Of a DNA stretch of 64,000 bases, positions 44,759 through 55,175 are shown piece by piece (the first letter of the stretch is position 1; every line of letters starts with the position of its first letter). The position numbers and the translations under genes are program-made. The DNA lies in assembly GCF_001693255.1 (NCBI RefSeq), contig NZ_CP016474.1, positions 1,134,661-1,198,660 on the forward strand, in the 5' to 3' direction. The DNA comes from Picosynechococcus sp. PCC 7003 (GTDB taxonomy: Bacteria > Cyanobacteriota > Cyanobacteriia > Cyanobacteriales > MRBY01). The notes beneath the pieces were generated by a model, which did no database searches, was not told the DNA's origin, and saw nothing but the letters and a program-made list of their open reading frames with translations.

Positions 44759-44877
44759 GTTACGCTAAATCGGCAAAACAGATTCAACAAACAAAAAAGG
44801 GACAGTGGGCGATCGCCCCTGCTGCTTCCTATAATTTTCCCAGGCTTTATTTAAAACAAGAGTACGACTAAATTTCT

Positions 44878-45648
44878 ATGGAACGACCTTGGCAGCTATT
44901 ATGTCTCGCATTCTTGGTGAGCAGTCTCAGTTTGGGCGGCTGTGCGCCGACAACGGAAACACCTCCCAATAACCCACCGGCCACCCCACCCAGCGCCGAA
45001 AATTATAAGCCCCGTTTAAATTGCCCGAACCCCACTTCTACCGAGGCAGCTTCAGAAGATACCTGTACAGCAGTGGTTGAAATGGTACTCCAGAGCCAAT
45101 CGGAGGCGGTGGATGGCCAAACAATCCGCATTGAACTCAATGGTGCAGACGCGCCGGTGACGGCGGGGAACTTTGTGGATCTAGTCAGCCGTGGCGTCTA
45201 TGATGGCACGGCTTTCCACCGCGTAATTCGAACCCCAGAACCCTTTGTCGTCCAAGGGGGAGATCCCCTCAGTAAGGATAGTCAAGTACCCCTTAATGCC
45301 TTAGGACGTGGTGGTTTTACGGATCCGGAGACGGGCATTCGTCGGGATGTCCCCCTAGAAATTAAGCTCCAGGGTGAGGAACAGCCGGTTTATGGCAAGG
45401 CAGAGCTTGATCCGAATCAGGTGGTGCTCAAACATGATAAGGGGGCGATCGCCATGGCCCGTTCTCAACTGCCGAACTCCGCCTCGTCTCAGTTTTATTT
45501 TTCTTTAGGCCCCAATGATTTCCTCAATGGAAACTATGCAGTGTTTGGCCAAATCACCGAAGGTCTCGCGGTCATCGACAAAATTGAAATGGGCGATCGC
45601 ATTAAATCGGCGCGGGTCGTAGAAGGCGAAGATCTCCTCGTGAAATAA
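44878..45648 (+). CDS. lipoprotein cyclophilin-type peptidyl-prolyl isomerase
   Basis: The signal peptide ends in a lipobox LGGC (Cys22), followed by a proline-rich tether. Residues about 70-255 are a cyclophilin: APVTAGNFVDLVSRGVYDGTAFHRVI, FVVQGGDPL, GAIAMARSQLPNSASSQFYFSL, NGNYAVFGQITEGLAVIDKI. The catalytic Arg (FHRV) and QxGDP are present. It is thus a membrane-anchored foldase on the periplasmic or lumenal side. Single gene. Confidence 0.94.
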   Translation: MERPWQLLCLAFLVSSLSLGGCAPTTETPPNNPPATPPSAENYKPRLNCPNPTSTEAASEDTCTAVVEMVLQSQSEAVDGQTIRIELNGADAPVTAGNFVDLVSRGVYDGTAFHRVIRTPEPFVVQGGDPLSKDSQVPLNALGRGGFTDPETGIRRDVPLEIKLQGEEQPVYGKAELDPNQVVLKHDKGAIAMARSQLPNSASSQFYFSLGPNDFLNGNYAVFGQITEGLAVIDKIEMGDRIKSARVVEGEDLLVK

Positions 45649-45828
45649 AGGGACTGAGTCGCATTTAAAGTTCACAGCGTCCCGCAACAGTTCAGAAAAT
45701 TGCCAGTGATCCAAATCTATCTGGGTCACTTTTTTGTTGGGAAAATGCAAGGGCGATCGCCCCCTGCGCCCCCCCAGAAAAAAACGATACACTGTTGGGC
45801 ATAGGTTTTCTCTGTCCCGTCGCCATCC

Positions 45829-46329
45829 ATGAACAATTCTCCAACCACCTTTTGTCCCGTCCCGGAAGAGCAACAGCCCCTCAACGAATATGACCAACTC
45901 AAGGAATCGTGGTTTTTTAGTTGGGGCAACATGGAGATGGTCTGCTACATCCGCAAGGTAACCTGGGTATGGTTTTGGGCGACCTTGATCTTTACCCCCA
46001 TTGCTTGGGCGAGTTTTCCCTTTGACCGCTATCCGATTAAATTGATCCTGAGTGCGAACCTCGGCGGGATGTTTTTGTTGAGTTTGGTTTTACTACGCCT
46101 CTATCTGGGGTGGCGCTACATCCGCGATCGCCTCCAGACCGAGAAACTCACCTACGAAGAATCCGGCTGGTACGATGGCCAAATTTGGCGCAAACCCGAA
46201 GCCGTCCTCCAGCGCGATCGCCTGATTGTGTCCTACCAAATTGCGCCGATCCTCGCCCGTATCCAACAAACCAGTTTCATTGTCGTGGCGATCGCCATTG
46301 GTTTGATCAGCGGTTTGTGGCTGCTATAA
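45829..46329 (+). CDS. Ycf36/CGLD27-like membrane protein (DUF1230)
   Basis: The 166-aa protein has the family start CPVPEEQQPLNEYDQLKESWFFSW, two membrane helices (VWFWATLIFTPIAWASF and LILSANLGGMFLLSLVLLRLYLGW), the motif YEESGWYDGQIWRKP, and a third helix at the C-terminus. The family is conserved in cyanobacteria, red algal plastids (ycf36) and green plants (CGLD27), linked to photosynthetic fitness and iron responses in algae; molecular role unresolved. Confidence 0.92.
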   Translation: MNNSPTTFCPVPEEQQPLNEYDQLKESWFFSWGNMEMVCYIRKVTWVWFWATLIFTPIAWASFPFDRYPIKLILSANLGGMFLLSLVLLRLYLGWRYIRDRLQTEKLTYEESGWYDGQIWRKPEAVLQRDRLIVSYQIAPILARIQQTSFIVVAIAIGLISGLWLL

Positions 46330-46412
46330 ACCCTTAAATCTTCACAATTATTCCCGCTACGCCCGTACTTTTCCCCTATTCTTTTACTGCTGAACCTTTA
46401 CCCCCAATCGTT

Positions 46413-47366
46413 ATGTCCAGAGGCAAACGCGTCCAAGCTCCCCCCCTTGAAATTAACCTCCTTCGGGAAGGTCTCAAAGAATCCACCCACATCGCCGAAG
46501 CCGTCGTGTGTGACACCAAAGGCCGTGTCCTGTCCATGGCCGGGGATGCCGAAAGCTCTGCCTTTATCCGGTCGGCCCTCAAACCCTTCCAGGCCCTCGC
46601 CGTGATTGGCACCGGGGCCCTAGATCATTACAAACTCTCCGATAAAGATTTAGCCGTCATTTGTAGTTCCCACCAAGGCACCAAGGAACATGCCCGCCAA
46701 GTGTTTCGCATCCTGTGGCAAGCGGATCTAGAGTCCAATGTCTTGCAATGTCCCATTCCCCACGGCAAAGACAGCGCCCTCGAACATAATTGTTCAGGGA
46801 AACACGCAGGCATGCTGTTGACCTGTAAGCATTGCAACTGGGGCCTCGGTAGCTACATGGAAAAGTCTCACCCTGTCCAGGCCCTAATCCTCGATAAAAT
46901 TGCCGAATTACTCCAGATGCCCGCCCAGGAATTTATCGGCGCGCGGGATGATTGCGGCGTCCCCACCTATTTGATGCAACTCAGCCAAATGGCCACCCTC
47001 TATGCTCACCTCGCGTCTGGCGATCGCCTGGATGTCGAGCGAGTCGTGCGGGCGATGACCTACCACCCCACCATGGTGTCTGGACGAGGCGGCTTCGATA
47101 CAGAATTGATGCGCCTCTCAGAGGGAGAAATCGTCAGTAAATCCGGTGCAGAGGGAATTCAATGCATCGGCCGCGTTGGAGAAGGTTTAGGCTTGGCGAT
47201 TAAGGTCAAAGATGGCGCGAAACGAGCTAAATATGCCGTCGCCCTCTATCTTTTGACCCGTTTGGGCTGGATCACCCCCGCAGTCTCTGATACCTTGGCG
47301 GAACAATTTTTATCTCTCAGTCCCTACAAGCGTTTGGATGTGGTGGGCGAGTTATCGTTGGTCTAA
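46413..47366 (+). CDS. asparaginase II family protein
   Basis: The 317-aa protein shows the blocks of the asparaginase II (Rhizobium AnsA-like, serine-type) family: LLREGLKESTHIAEAVV, FIRSALKPFQALAVI (the S-x-x-K pair of the active site), ICSSHQGTKEH, LEHNCSGKHAGML, DDCGVPTYLM and VSGRGGFDTELM. It should hydrolyse L-asparagine to aspartate and ammonia. Usual length. A 73-bp gap precedes ccdA. Confidence 0.92.
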   Translation: MSRGKRVQAPPLEINLLREGLKESTHIAEAVVCDTKGRVLSMAGDAESSAFIRSALKPFQALAVIGTGALDHYKLSDKDLAVICSSHQGTKEHARQVFRILWQADLESNVLQCPIPHGKDSALEHNCSGKHAGMLLTCKHCNWGLGSYMEKSHPVQALILDKIAELLQMPAQEFIGARDDCGVPTYLMQLSQMATLYAHLASGDRLDVERVVRAMTYHPTMVSGRGGFDTELMRLSEGEIVSKSGAEGIQCIGRVGEGLGLAIKVKDGAKRAKYAVALYLLTRLGWITPAVSDTLAEQFLSLSPYKRLDVVGELSLV

Positions 47367-47439
47367 GCTGGAGATACCTTCTTTGCCGTTGCCCCCAGGA
47401 AACCCGATACAATAGCAAACAGTCTTTGGGCACGGCACC

Positions 47440-48189
47440 ATGTGGGAAAATTTCAGTCTGCAACTGTATCACCTCCAACAATTTAGTGACAGCCTGGTCA
47501 ATGAGCAACTCAGCCATTGGAGTGTGTTGAGCATTTTTCTCGTGTTTGGGGCGGGCCTCCTCACTAGCTTGACTCCCTGCACCCTCTCCATGTTGCCCAT
47601 CACCATTGGTTACATCGGCGGCACTCAGGATCAACAAGGCAATAATCGCCTCCAAACCTTTTTGCAATCCCTGTGGTTTTGTTTTGGGCTAGCGACGACC
47701 CTGGCGGGCCTGGGGATTATGGCGGCAGGTTTCGGCCAGATCTACGGTCAGATTGGCATTGGCTTACCGATCATTGTCAGTGCGATCGCCATTTTGATGG
47801 GGTTAAATTTGCTCGAAATTGTTCCCCTGCGTTTTCCTTCCCTGGGAGCAACGGACTGGATCAAACAGGATTTCCCAAAAGCGCTACGGGCCTATCTCGT
47901 GGGCTTAACCTTTGGTTTGGTGGCCTCCCCCTGTAGTACCCCGGTGCTGGCAACCCTCTTGGCTTGGGTCAGTACCACCCAAAACCTGGCGTTGGGGGCG
48001 GCGCTGCTCCTTGCCTATACCCTTGGTTATGTGGTGCCTGTTTTAATTGCCGGGATTTTTACCGCTTCCCTGAAGCGCTTGCTGTCCCTGCGGCAATGGT
48101 CGGGCTGGATTAACCCCGTGAGTGGAGCCTTACTCCTGGGATTTGGGCTGTTTTCGCTCCTCATTCGTCTGCCCATTGGCCTCGCCTAG
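47440..48189 (+). CDS. ccdA: cytochrome c biogenesis protein CcdA
   Basis: CcdA passes reducing equivalents across the thylakoid or cytoplasmic membrane to keep apocytochrome c heme-binding cysteines reduced. The 249-aa protein has six membrane helices and the two redox cysteines in LTPCTLSMLPITIGYIGG and ASPCSTPVLATLLAW. It precedes ccs1 by 67 bp in the same direction, forming the system II cytochrome c maturation pair. Confidence 0.95.
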   Translation: MWENFSLQLYHLQQFSDSLVNEQLSHWSVLSIFLVFGAGLLTSLTPCTLSMLPITIGYIGGTQDQQGNNRLQTFLQSLWFCFGLATTLAGLGIMAAGFGQIYGQIGIGLPIIVSAIAILMGLNLLEIVPLRFPSLGATDWIKQDFPKALRAYLVGLTFGLVASPCSTPVLATLLAWVSTTQNLALGAALLLAYTLGYVVPVLIAGIFTASLKRLLSLRQWSGWINPVSGALLLGFGLFSLLIRLPIGLA

Positions 48190-48256
48190 GGGATTTGCAG
48201 CCCTGGACTTAAGCTTTTTTGTTTTAATTAATTTCTCTTTTCTTATCCCCTAAACC

Positions 48257-49645
48257 ATGACAGTTTCTGATTCTTCTCCTAATTCCCCATGGCACGGCTT
48301 CCCCCGCAAGATCTGGCGCACGGGTTTAAAGTGGATTGCGGATCTCCGGGTGGCGATCGCCCTGCTGCTGCTCATTGCGGTATTTAGTATTTTAGGAACG
48401 GTCATTGAACAGGGCAGTAGCCTCTCTTTCTACCAAGAAAACTATCCAGAAGATCCGGCGCTCCTGGGCTTTTTATCCTGGAAAGTGCTGCTGGCGGTAG
48501 GGCTTGACCATGTTTACACGACTTGGTGGTACTTGGTTTTACTCCTGGCCTTTGGGGTGAGTTTGATTGCCTGTACCTTTCGGCGGCAACTCCCGGCCCT
48601 GAAAACGGCCCAAAACTGGAACTACTACAGCCAAGCCCGGCAATTCAACAAATTAGCCCTGAGTACCGAATTAGATCATGGTTCGCTCCAAAGCCTAAAA
48701 CCCCAGCTCGAAAAAAAGCGCTACAAAATTTTCCAGGATGGCGAAAAGCTCTACGCCCGGAAAGGAATTGTGGGACGCATTGGGCCAATTATTGTCCATA
48801 TCGGCATGATCGTGACCTTGGTAGGGTCTATTTGGGGCGCCTTTGGGGGATTCATGGCCCAGGAAATGATTCCCAGCGGTATGAATTTTAAGGTTAATAA
48901 TGTGTTTAAGGCGGGGATCTTTTCCCAGAGCGATCGCCCTTGGTCAGTGAATGTAAATCGCTTTTGGATCGACTACACCCCCACGGGCGACATTGATCAA
49001 TTTTATTCGGATCTCTCGGTGGTCGATGAGCAGGGCCAGGAGCTTGATCGCAAAACAATTTCTGTGAACCACCCCCTCCGCTACGACGGCATTACTTTTT
49101 ATCAAACCAGTTGGGCCATTGGCGGCGTCCAGGTGCAACTGAACAATAGCCCGATTTTTCAATTACCCGCGGCCCAAATCCCCACAGATAATGGGGCGAA
49201 ACTCTGGGGCAGTTGGGTACCCATTAAGCCAGATCTCAGCGCTGGGGTCTCGATTTTGATGCAGGATCTCCAGGGTAGCGCCATTGTTTATAACGAACAG
49301 GGAGAACTGGTCGGGGCTGTCCGGGTTGGCGATCGCCTAGAGGTGGGGGACATTAACATGAAATTAGTCGATCTTGTCGGTAGCACCGGACTCCAGATCA
49401 AGGCCGATCCCGGTGTCCCCGTGGTTTATACAGGCTTTTTGTTGGTGATGGTTGGGGTGGTGATGAGCTACGTTTCCTATTCCCAAGTGTGGGCCCTCGC
49501 CGCTGGCGATCGCTTTTATCTGGGCGGGAAAACTAACCGCGCCCAGGTAGCCTTTGAGCGGGAACTCCTAGAAATTATTGACACCCTCGAAACACCATCT
49601 CCTCAAGCAACCCCAGAAAATACCTTGACTTCAATTGACCAGTAA
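48257..49645 (+). CDS. ccs1: cytochrome c biogenesis protein Ccs1 (ResB/CcsB)
   Basis: The 462-aa protein has the ResB layout: [25 protein letters not shown] (helix 1), a second helix pair around [42 protein letters not shown], a large lumenal domain, and the final helix [22 protein letters not shown]. With CcsA it forms the heme delivery and ligation complex for c-type cytochromes such as cytochrome f and c6. Its last 15 bp overlap the convergent DUF445 gene. Confidence 0.96.
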   Translation: MTVSDSSPNSPWHGFPRKIWRTGLKWIADLRVAIALLLLIAVFSILGTVIEQGSSLSFYQENYPEDPALLGFLSWKVLLAVGLDHVYTTWWYLVLLLAFGVSLIACTFRRQLPALKTAQNWNYYSQARQFNKLALSTELDHGSLQSLKPQLEKKRYKIFQDGEKLYARKGIVGRIGPIIVHIGMIVTLVGSIWGAFGGFMAQEMIPSGMNFKVNNVFKAGIFSQSDRPWSVNVNRFWIDYTPTGDIDQFYSDLSVVDEQGQELDRKTISVNHPLRYDGITFYQTSWAIGGVQVQLNNSPIFQLPAAQIPTDNGAKLWGSWVPIKPDLSAGVSILMQDLQGSAIVYNEQGELVGAVRVGDRLEVGDINMKLVDLVGSTGLQIKADPGVPVVYTGFLLVMVGVVMSYVSYSQVWALAAGDRFYLGGKTNRAQVAFERELLEIIDTLETPSPQATPENTLTSIDQ

Positions 49646-50851
49646 GATGACCGATTGGGCGATCCCAACGAGGAAGCCCAACACTCCCCCTAAATTAACG
49701 ATGGCTTGGAGTTCATTTTTGACAATGCCCTGGATGGCGCGTTCTAGTTCCCTGGGGCTGGTGTTATTGACCCGTTCAATGATCACTTGATCAATGGCAA
49801 GAATCGGAATCACCTGACTAATAATTTTTTCGAGGTCTTTTTCTAAATAGCGATCCAAAAGTAAAGACAATTCTTGGCTCACAACACCCAGGGAATTATC
49901 TAAGACCTGGGAAGCTTGGAGCCGCCGTAAAATTACCACCGACAAATTGTCCCAATCCACCGAGTCACCAATGTATTCCATCAAGCCCGCCCCTTTATCC
50001 TGGAAATACTGACGGATTGTTTGGTGAAAACTTTTGCGGAGCTGCCGCACCGTAGACACAGGCAGATTTTGAAGGGACAAACCCTGGAGCCAGAGGCGCA
50101 ATTTTAAACGAATTTCGAGGGTAAGGATTAACTCTTGGAGACGGGCGTTGGCAATTTCTCGTTCTTCTAAACAGAAAGCCCGGAGGCGGGTCAAGCTATT
50201 TTTAACACCAAATAGATTCGCGACGACCCAATAGGTGCCGCTGGTTTTTTCCCGGAGGCTGGTGTCGATAATTTCAATATTTTTGTCGGTGAGAAAATCA
50301 ATGGTCGCTTGACGGAGAATATCGGGGGTTAAAACGGTACGCAACAGCCAATCGGTGAGCTGGCGGGCTTGGGCTTCTGTGAGCTTAAAATCCAGCAGCA
50401 GTTGATCGAAAATTTGGTAAACCTGGGCCTCTAAAAAGGTATCTTCCCGAGACCAAACCTTAATCAGTCGGGGCAAAGATTCGCTGGCGAGATCTCGCAG
50501 AATTGCGGCCAAAATTCCGGCGGTTTTTTGCTCCTGTTCCCCTTGGATTTGCGCAAAGGCCAATTGTAACAGCCACCGGATCGCGGCTTCGATGCGCTCG
50601 GTTTGAAGCAGTTTTTGGGCGAGCTTTTGGATTTCTTCGGGGGTGAGCAGCGACCCCATAATAATCCGGGAAATGTTGCGGGCAAGGCGGTCTTGGTTGG
50701 CGGGGATCAGGCCTGGGGTGAAGGGTAAACGGCGATCGCCAATGTAGATAGCCTTGTAGGGACGAAACAGCATATTGATCGCAATGTCATTGGTGAAATA
50801 CCCAATCACAGTGCCAGCGACGGGGGGCAACAGTAACGTCCAAAAATTCAA
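49631..50851 (-). CDS. DUF445 family membrane protein
   Basis: The 406-aa protein starts [27 protein letters not shown] and continues [21 protein letters not shown], the signature of DUF445 (YheB/YjiN-like). It has one N-terminal and one C-terminal membrane helix ([20 protein letters not shown]) around a long helical repeat region. Function is not established; a structural or envelope role is often suggested. Its 3' end overlaps ccs1. Confidence 0.9.
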   Translation of the reverse strand: MNFWTLLLPPVAGTVIGYFTNDIAINMLFRPYKAIYIGDRRLPFTPGLIPANQDRLARNISRIIMGSLLTPEEIQKLAQKLLQTERIEAAIRWLLQLAFAQIQGEQEQKTAGILAAILRDLASESLPRLIKVWSREDTFLEAQVYQIFDQLLLDFKLTEAQARQLTDWLLRTVLTPDILRQATIDFLTDKNIEIIDTSLREKTSGTYWVVANLFGVKNSLTRLRAFCLEEREIANARLQELILTLEIRLKLRLWLQGLSLQNLPVSTVRQLRKSFHQTIRQYFQDKGAGLMEYIGDSVDWDNLSVVILRRLQASQVLDNSLGVVSQELSLLLDRYLEKDLEKIISQVIPILAIDQVIIERVNNTSPRELERAIQGIVKNELQAIVNLGGVLGFLVGIAQSVILLVN

Positions 50852-50939
50852 AGCTGTGCGTCATGATGTACTTAACATTTCTGATTTTAGAGCTTTTGGT
50901 TTGGCGATCGCCCAGATTGAGACGTAACTTTATCGACTG

Positions 50940-52673
50940 TTAGGGCACAAAGGCTTCGGTTCCTTGGGAGGACGGGAAGGGGTTAAAGGCCACTTCTGGA
51001 TTGCTGGGTTCCTTGCGCCACAGCTTTTGGAGGCCATTGGCGGCGATGGTGATGTAGAGCACATCCTGGGGCTGCAGTTGCCGTTGCAGGAGGGGCCAAC
51101 CGTGAACCGCTTCCCCTTGGGATTCGAGGTAGAGGGGCACAAAATTTTGGGCGATCGCCGCATCCTGGACTCGCTGTCCACAAAAAGGATGGTTTGGGGT
51201 AATCAGAGTTGCAAGGGCAATCCACAACAAATCATCGGTCATGCCATTGCCAAGAATGCGTCCCCCCAGAGCCGCTGCCGCAAAAGAATGGGTCGCCAAC
51301 TCCGTCGGGGAAAGCACCAGATCAAAGGAAAAGACTTCCTGGGCCGACTGGGCGAAATTGGTATCCTGAATCCGGACGATCACATTGACCTTGGGGGCGA
51401 TCGCCTTGGCACTCAGGGCAATTTCAACGTTGGTCATGTCTTGGCTAGTGGCAGCAATGAGGGCCGTTGCTTTGGCAATCCGCGCATCCCGTAAACTGTT
51501 GGTCACGCTAGCATCGGCGAGAATGACCGGAACCCCCAAGGCCCTAGCCGACCGCAAAAAGCGGTTGTTGTGGTCAGTTTCAAGAACCACGACGTCATAA
51601 CCTTGGTGGTGGAGTTGGCGGGCGATCGCCATACCCATGCCCCCTAGGCCACAGATCACATAATGGTTTTGGTGGGGGATTTTCGTTGCATCCCAAAACT
51701 GACGGATTCGGCTCCCCAGAATGAAATCATTAATTAAGGCGTAGCAGATCCCCACGACCCCAGCGCCGACCACCATCATCACCGCCGTAAAAACCTTGAC
51801 CCAATCGGGGGCGAGTTCCGCAACTTCTTCTTTACCCCCGGCCCCGGTGATCATCCCCACCGAAAAATAGAGGGCATCCACCAGGGACAAATTAAAATTC
51901 ACACAAACATAGGTAAAGGTGGCAATGCAGATGGTCACCAACAACGCCATCGTCACGAGGGTCATGGGTCGTACATGGTGTTGGTACTGCCGCAGATTGG
52001 CGATCGCCTTGCGAAATTTTTGCCAGAGGGAATGGCGTTGACTTTTGACCTGGGGCGGCGTTCCTAGGATTAAGTGATCCCCCACCTGGAGGCTTTGGTC
52101 GGCCACCACCGCCGACACCAGATCCATTTCCCCCTGGGCCGGCAGATAATGAATAAACATCCGCTCCGGATTTTCCCAAAGGGCGCTGAGGGGCTGGCCC
52201 AGCCAGGGATGATCCGCGGTGATCACTTCTTCATAAATCGGCCAGGTTTTTTCGTAGAGATGCAGTTGGCCAATGGCCTTATTGCCTAGGGCGGCAAAGG
52301 CAAAAATAGGAGCAGCCAGGGCCGAAACACTCATGGTCACATGATCCGGCAGGGTTTGATCGAGGCGATCGCCCAGGGCTTGATTATAAATACGATTAAC
52401 AATGCGAATATTTGGATTCAGCACCCGGGCCTGGGTCAAGACCGCGAGGTTGAGGGCATCATCATTACTGGCGAGGACGAGGGTTTGGGCCGAGTGTATT
52501 CCCGCCCGCACGAGGAGTTGCCCCTGCCTGGGGTCTCCCACAATAATGCCCGCTGCGCGTTGATGACTGGGGCGATCACTAATGCCGATCACCTCAGCCC
52601 CTTGATTTTGGAGTAAACGAAAAATCTTATATCCCGTTCGTCCTAAACCACAGACAATAATTTTTGGTTGCAT
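50940..52673 (-). CDS. RCK-pore-RCK potassium-channel-like protein
   Basis: The 577-aa protein has an N-terminal TrkA-N Rossmann domain (IIVCGLGRTGYKIFRLL), a TrkA-C-like segment (about 160-210), a two-helix pore module (TLVTMALLVTICIATFTYVCV ... pore ... VFTAVMMVVGAGVVGICYAL) and a second TrkA-N domain (YVICGLGGMGMAIARQL) with C-terminal TrkA-C. The pore loop reads ALYFSVGMITGAGG, without the TVGYG filter, so it is probably not a K+-selective channel in the usual sense. NAD(H)-regulated ion transport is the likely theme. Confidence 0.85.
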   Translation of the reverse strand: MQPKIIVCGLGRTGYKIFRLLQNQGAEVIGISDRPSHQRAAGIIVGDPRQGQLLVRAGIHSAQTLVLASNDDALNLAVLTQARVLNPNIRIVNRIYNQALGDRLDQTLPDHVTMSVSALAAPIFAFAALGNKAIGQLHLYEKTWPIYEEVITADHPWLGQPLSALWENPERMFIHYLPAQGEMDLVSAVVADQSLQVGDHLILGTPPQVKSQRHSLWQKFRKAIANLRQYQHHVRPMTLVTMALLVTICIATFTYVCVNFNLSLVDALYFSVGMITGAGGKEEVAELAPDWVKVFTAVMMVVGAGVVGICYALINDFILGSRIRQFWDATKIPHQNHYVICGLGGMGMAIARQLHHQGYDVVVLETDHNNRFLRSARALGVPVILADASVTNSLRDARIAKATALIAATSQDMTNVEIALSAKAIAPKVNVIVRIQDTNFAQSAQEVFSFDLVLSPTELATHSFAAAALGGRILGNGMTDDLLWIALATLITPNHPFCGQRVQDAAIAQNFVPLYLESQGEAVHGWPLLQRQLQPQDVLYITIAANGLQKLWRKEPSNPEVAFNPFPSSQGTEAFVP

Positions 52674-52903
52674 GGAAACTGGGCCTGGGTTGATCAGGAC
52701 TATCTCAACAGATTCAATTACCCTTCCTGTTTTAAACCCAAACGTTCCCGGCGAGTGTAATGAACCACACAGAGCAAAACAACTTCACATTTAAGCTCAG
52801 AATTAGCCCCCCACCAGGGGCAACCCAGGACGATTCCCCCAGACTTGCCCCCAAAGCCCTGTAGAATATTCTTGAAAAAATCAACAGTTTTCCCAACGTA
52901 GCT

Positions 52904-53812
52904 ATGGTAGTTGCAGACGCTCACACCCAGGGCTTTTCCCTCGCGCAATATCTCCAAGAACAAAAGACCATCGTCGAAGCCGCCCTTGACCAATCCCTAG
53001 TTGTCACTGAGCCTGTCACCATCTACGAAGCGATGCGTTATTCTCTCCTGGCTGGAGGGAAACGGTTACGCCCGATCCTTTGTCTTGCCGCCTGTGAAAT
53101 GTTAGGGGGCACCGTCGCCATGGCGATGAATACGGCCTGCGCCCTAGAGATGATCCACACCATGTCTTTGATCCATGATGATCTACCTGCCATGGACAAT
53201 GATGACCTCCGCCGGGGCAAACCCACGAACCACAAAATTTATGGGGAAGATATTGCGATTTTGGCGGGGGATGCCCTGCTGTCCTATGCCTTTGAGTATG
53301 TGGCCCGCACCCCGGATGTTCCGGCGGAACGTCTGTTGCAAGTGATCATGCGCCTCGGCCAAGCAGTCGGATCAGAAGGCCTCGTCGGTGGCCAGGTGGT
53401 GGATCTCGAATCGGAAGGAAAAACTGATGTTTCCGTAGAAACCTTGAATTTTATCCATACCCATAAAACGGGGGCATTGCTGGAAGTTTGCGTCACAGCA
53501 GGGGCAATTTTGGCCGGGGCGAAACCCAAAGAGGTGCAATTACTCTCCCGCTATGCGCAAAATATTGGTCTGGCCTTCCAGATTGTGGACGATATTCTCG
53601 ATATCACCGCAACCGCTGAAGAATTGGGTAAAACGGCGGGCAAAGACCTCGAAGCCCAGAAGGTGACCTATCCGAGCCTGTGGGGTCTGGAAAAGTCCCA
53701 GGCCGAGGCCCGCAAGCTGGTGGAAGAGGCGATCGCCTCCCTCGATCCCTATGGTGAAAAGGCCAATCCCCTCAAAGCCCTGGCGGAATATATCGTTAAC
53801 CGTAAAAACTAA
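52904..53812 (+). CDS. crtE: geranylgeranyl diphosphate synthase
   Basis: The trans-prenyltransferase condenses isopentenyl units to GGPP for carotenoids, chlorophyll phytol and quinone tails. The 302-aa protein has [13 protein letters not shown], the first aspartate motif [50 protein letters not shown] and the second motif [11 protein letters not shown]. The DDxxxxD insert type is usual for bacterial GGPP/FPP synthases; cyanobacterial orthologues are CrtE. A 21-bp gap precedes the next gene, suggesting an operon. Confidence 0.95.
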   Translation: MVVADAHTQGFSLAQYLQEQKTIVEAALDQSLVVTEPVTIYEAMRYSLLAGGKRLRPILCLAACEMLGGTVAMAMNTACALEMIHTMSLIHDDLPAMDNDDLRRGKPTNHKIYGEDIAILAGDALLSYAFEYVARTPDVPAERLLQVIMRLGQAVGSEGLVGGQVVDLESEGKTDVSVETLNFIHTHKTGALLEVCVTAGAILAGAKPKEVQLLSRYAQNIGLAFQIVDDILDITATAEELGKTAGKDLEAQKVTYPSLWGLEKSQAEARKLVEEAIASLDPYGEKANPLKALAEYIVNRKN

Positions 53813-53833
53813 CCCGCGTCACGGCCAAGCACC

Positions 53834-54289
53834 ATGGATAATTTCAGCGCAGTTTTCCAAAATCACATCCTGATCGTGGCATTAGTGGCCTGCATTACGG
53901 CACAGTTGCTCAAAATTCCCATTGATTTGATTCGCTATAAAAAAACCAGTCTCCGTTCTCTTTTTAGCGCCGGGGGAATGCCCAGTGCCCACTCTGCCTT
54001 GGTGGGGGCCTTGGCGACAGGGGTGGGTCAAGCGAAGGGATGGGATAGTTCTGAGTTTGCGATCGCCTGTTTGTTTGCGGTGATTGTGATGTACGATGCC
54101 GCCGGGGTGCGCCAAGCTGCGGGTAAGCAGGCGCGCATTCTCAACCAAATTATTGACGATATGTTCCAGGAAAAAGAGTTCAGCGAAGAACGGCTCAAGG
54201 AATTACTTGGTCACACACCAGTGCAAGTGTTTGTGGGGCTTTCCCTGGGCATTGTGATTGCCTTTTTCGCCAATAGCCAACTCGTCTAG
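53834..54289 (+). CDS. divergent PAP2 family membrane protein (DUF212)
   Basis: The 151-aa protein has four membrane helices and the DUF212 motifs ITAQLLKIPIDLIRYKK, SAGGMPSAHSALVGALAT (PSxH of acid phosphatase-like enzymes), and VIVMYDAAGVRQAAGKQARILNQII, ending LGHTPVQVFVGLSLGI. The family is related to PAP2/vanadium haloperoxidase phosphatases. With crtE 21 bp upstream, a role with prenyl diphosphates is plausible but inferred. Confidence 0.92.
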   Translation: MDNFSAVFQNHILIVALVACITAQLLKIPIDLIRYKKTSLRSLFSAGGMPSAHSALVGALATGVGQAKGWDSSEFAIACLFAVIVMYDAAGVRQAAGKQARILNQIIDDMFQEKEFSEERLKELLGHTPVQVFVGLSLGIVIAFFANSQLV

Positions 54290-54355
54290 ACCCTGATTCC
54301 GACCCACACTTTCTAAACTGGAATGTGGCCAATTTCTCTTTACTCCTAACGCTTC

Positions 54356-55156
54356 ATGATGCAATCTACGACTTATCTTTTCGGGGCGATCGCTCTAGCT
54401 ATTTCCCTGGGAGCCTGTAACCAAAACAGCACCACTACCCCAGAATCAAACGCCACTGGGGGAGGTATTTCTAGCTCAGAAGCCGCACCGGAAACCCCGG
54501 AATCACCTCCTACTCTCCAATTTACTGCCCTGGAATGGGACGCAAGCCCCGTTAGCCTCGAACTTCAAGACCAGGTGGGACAGACCTTTGAGTTTTCCTG
54601 TCCGCCGGGGGATGCCAGCCAAACCATCTGGGGGACAGGTGTTTACACTAGCGATTCATCTATTTGTACCGCCGCCGTCCATGCGGGCCTGTTTTCCGCA
54701 GAGATCGGGGGGAATTTAACCTTAGAAATCCTTGCAGGTCAGGACCTCTACACCGGTAGTCAACAAAATGAAGTGACCAGTAGTGATTATGGTGCTTGGG
54801 ATGGGAGTTTTCGTTTTCCTGAAGCCAGTGGCAACGCTGCAACAACGCCAAATATTCAGTGGGATTCGACCCCAGGTTCCTTTGGAATCGCTGAAAATGT
54901 TGGCGATCGCTACAGCTTCAATTGTCCAGCCAACGGTGAACTGGGAGCCTCAGTCTGGGGGACAGATACTTATACGAACGATTCCGCGATCTGTGTAGCA
55001 GCCGTACACGCCGGGAAAATTGACCCGACCACAGGTGGCCTAATCACCATTGAAATTGCCCCTGGTCAGAACAGCTATACCGGCGGCGATCGCAATGGCG
55101 TGGTGACGGCTGACTATGGCTCCTGGGGTGGCAGCTTTATCTTTGTGGACGAATAA
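54356..55156 (+). CDS. lipoprotein with two tandem LCCL domains
   Basis: The signal peptide ends LGAC (lipobox Cys), followed by a Ser/Thr/Pro-rich tether. Residues about 60-160 and 165-266 are two copies of the LCCL fold, each with IWGTGVYTSDSSICTAAVHAG-type blocks (second copy SVWGTDTYTNDSAICVAAVHAG), a GG...EI.PGQ.xYTG turn, and SxDYGxWxGSF at the end. Each copy has the two conserved Cys. LCCL is best known from eukaryotic extracellular proteins (Limulus factor C, cochlin) and binds carbohydrates or lipopolysaccharide there. A cell-surface ligand-binding lipoprotein is the likely role. Confidence 0.88.
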   Translation: MMQSTTYLFGAIALAISLGACNQNSTTTPESNATGGGISSSEAAPETPESPPTLQFTALEWDASPVSLELQDQVGQTFEFSCPPGDASQTIWGTGVYTSDSSICTAAVHAGLFSAEIGGNLTLEILAGQDLYTGSQQNEVTSSDYGAWDGSFRFPEASGNAATTPNIQWDSTPGSFGIAENVGDRYSFNCPANGELGASVWGTDTYTNDSAICVAAVHAGKIDPTTGGLITIEIAPGQNSYTGGDRNGVVTADYGSWGGSFIFVDE

Positions 55157-55175
55157 AGCAACCTAAGAAAGTTCC

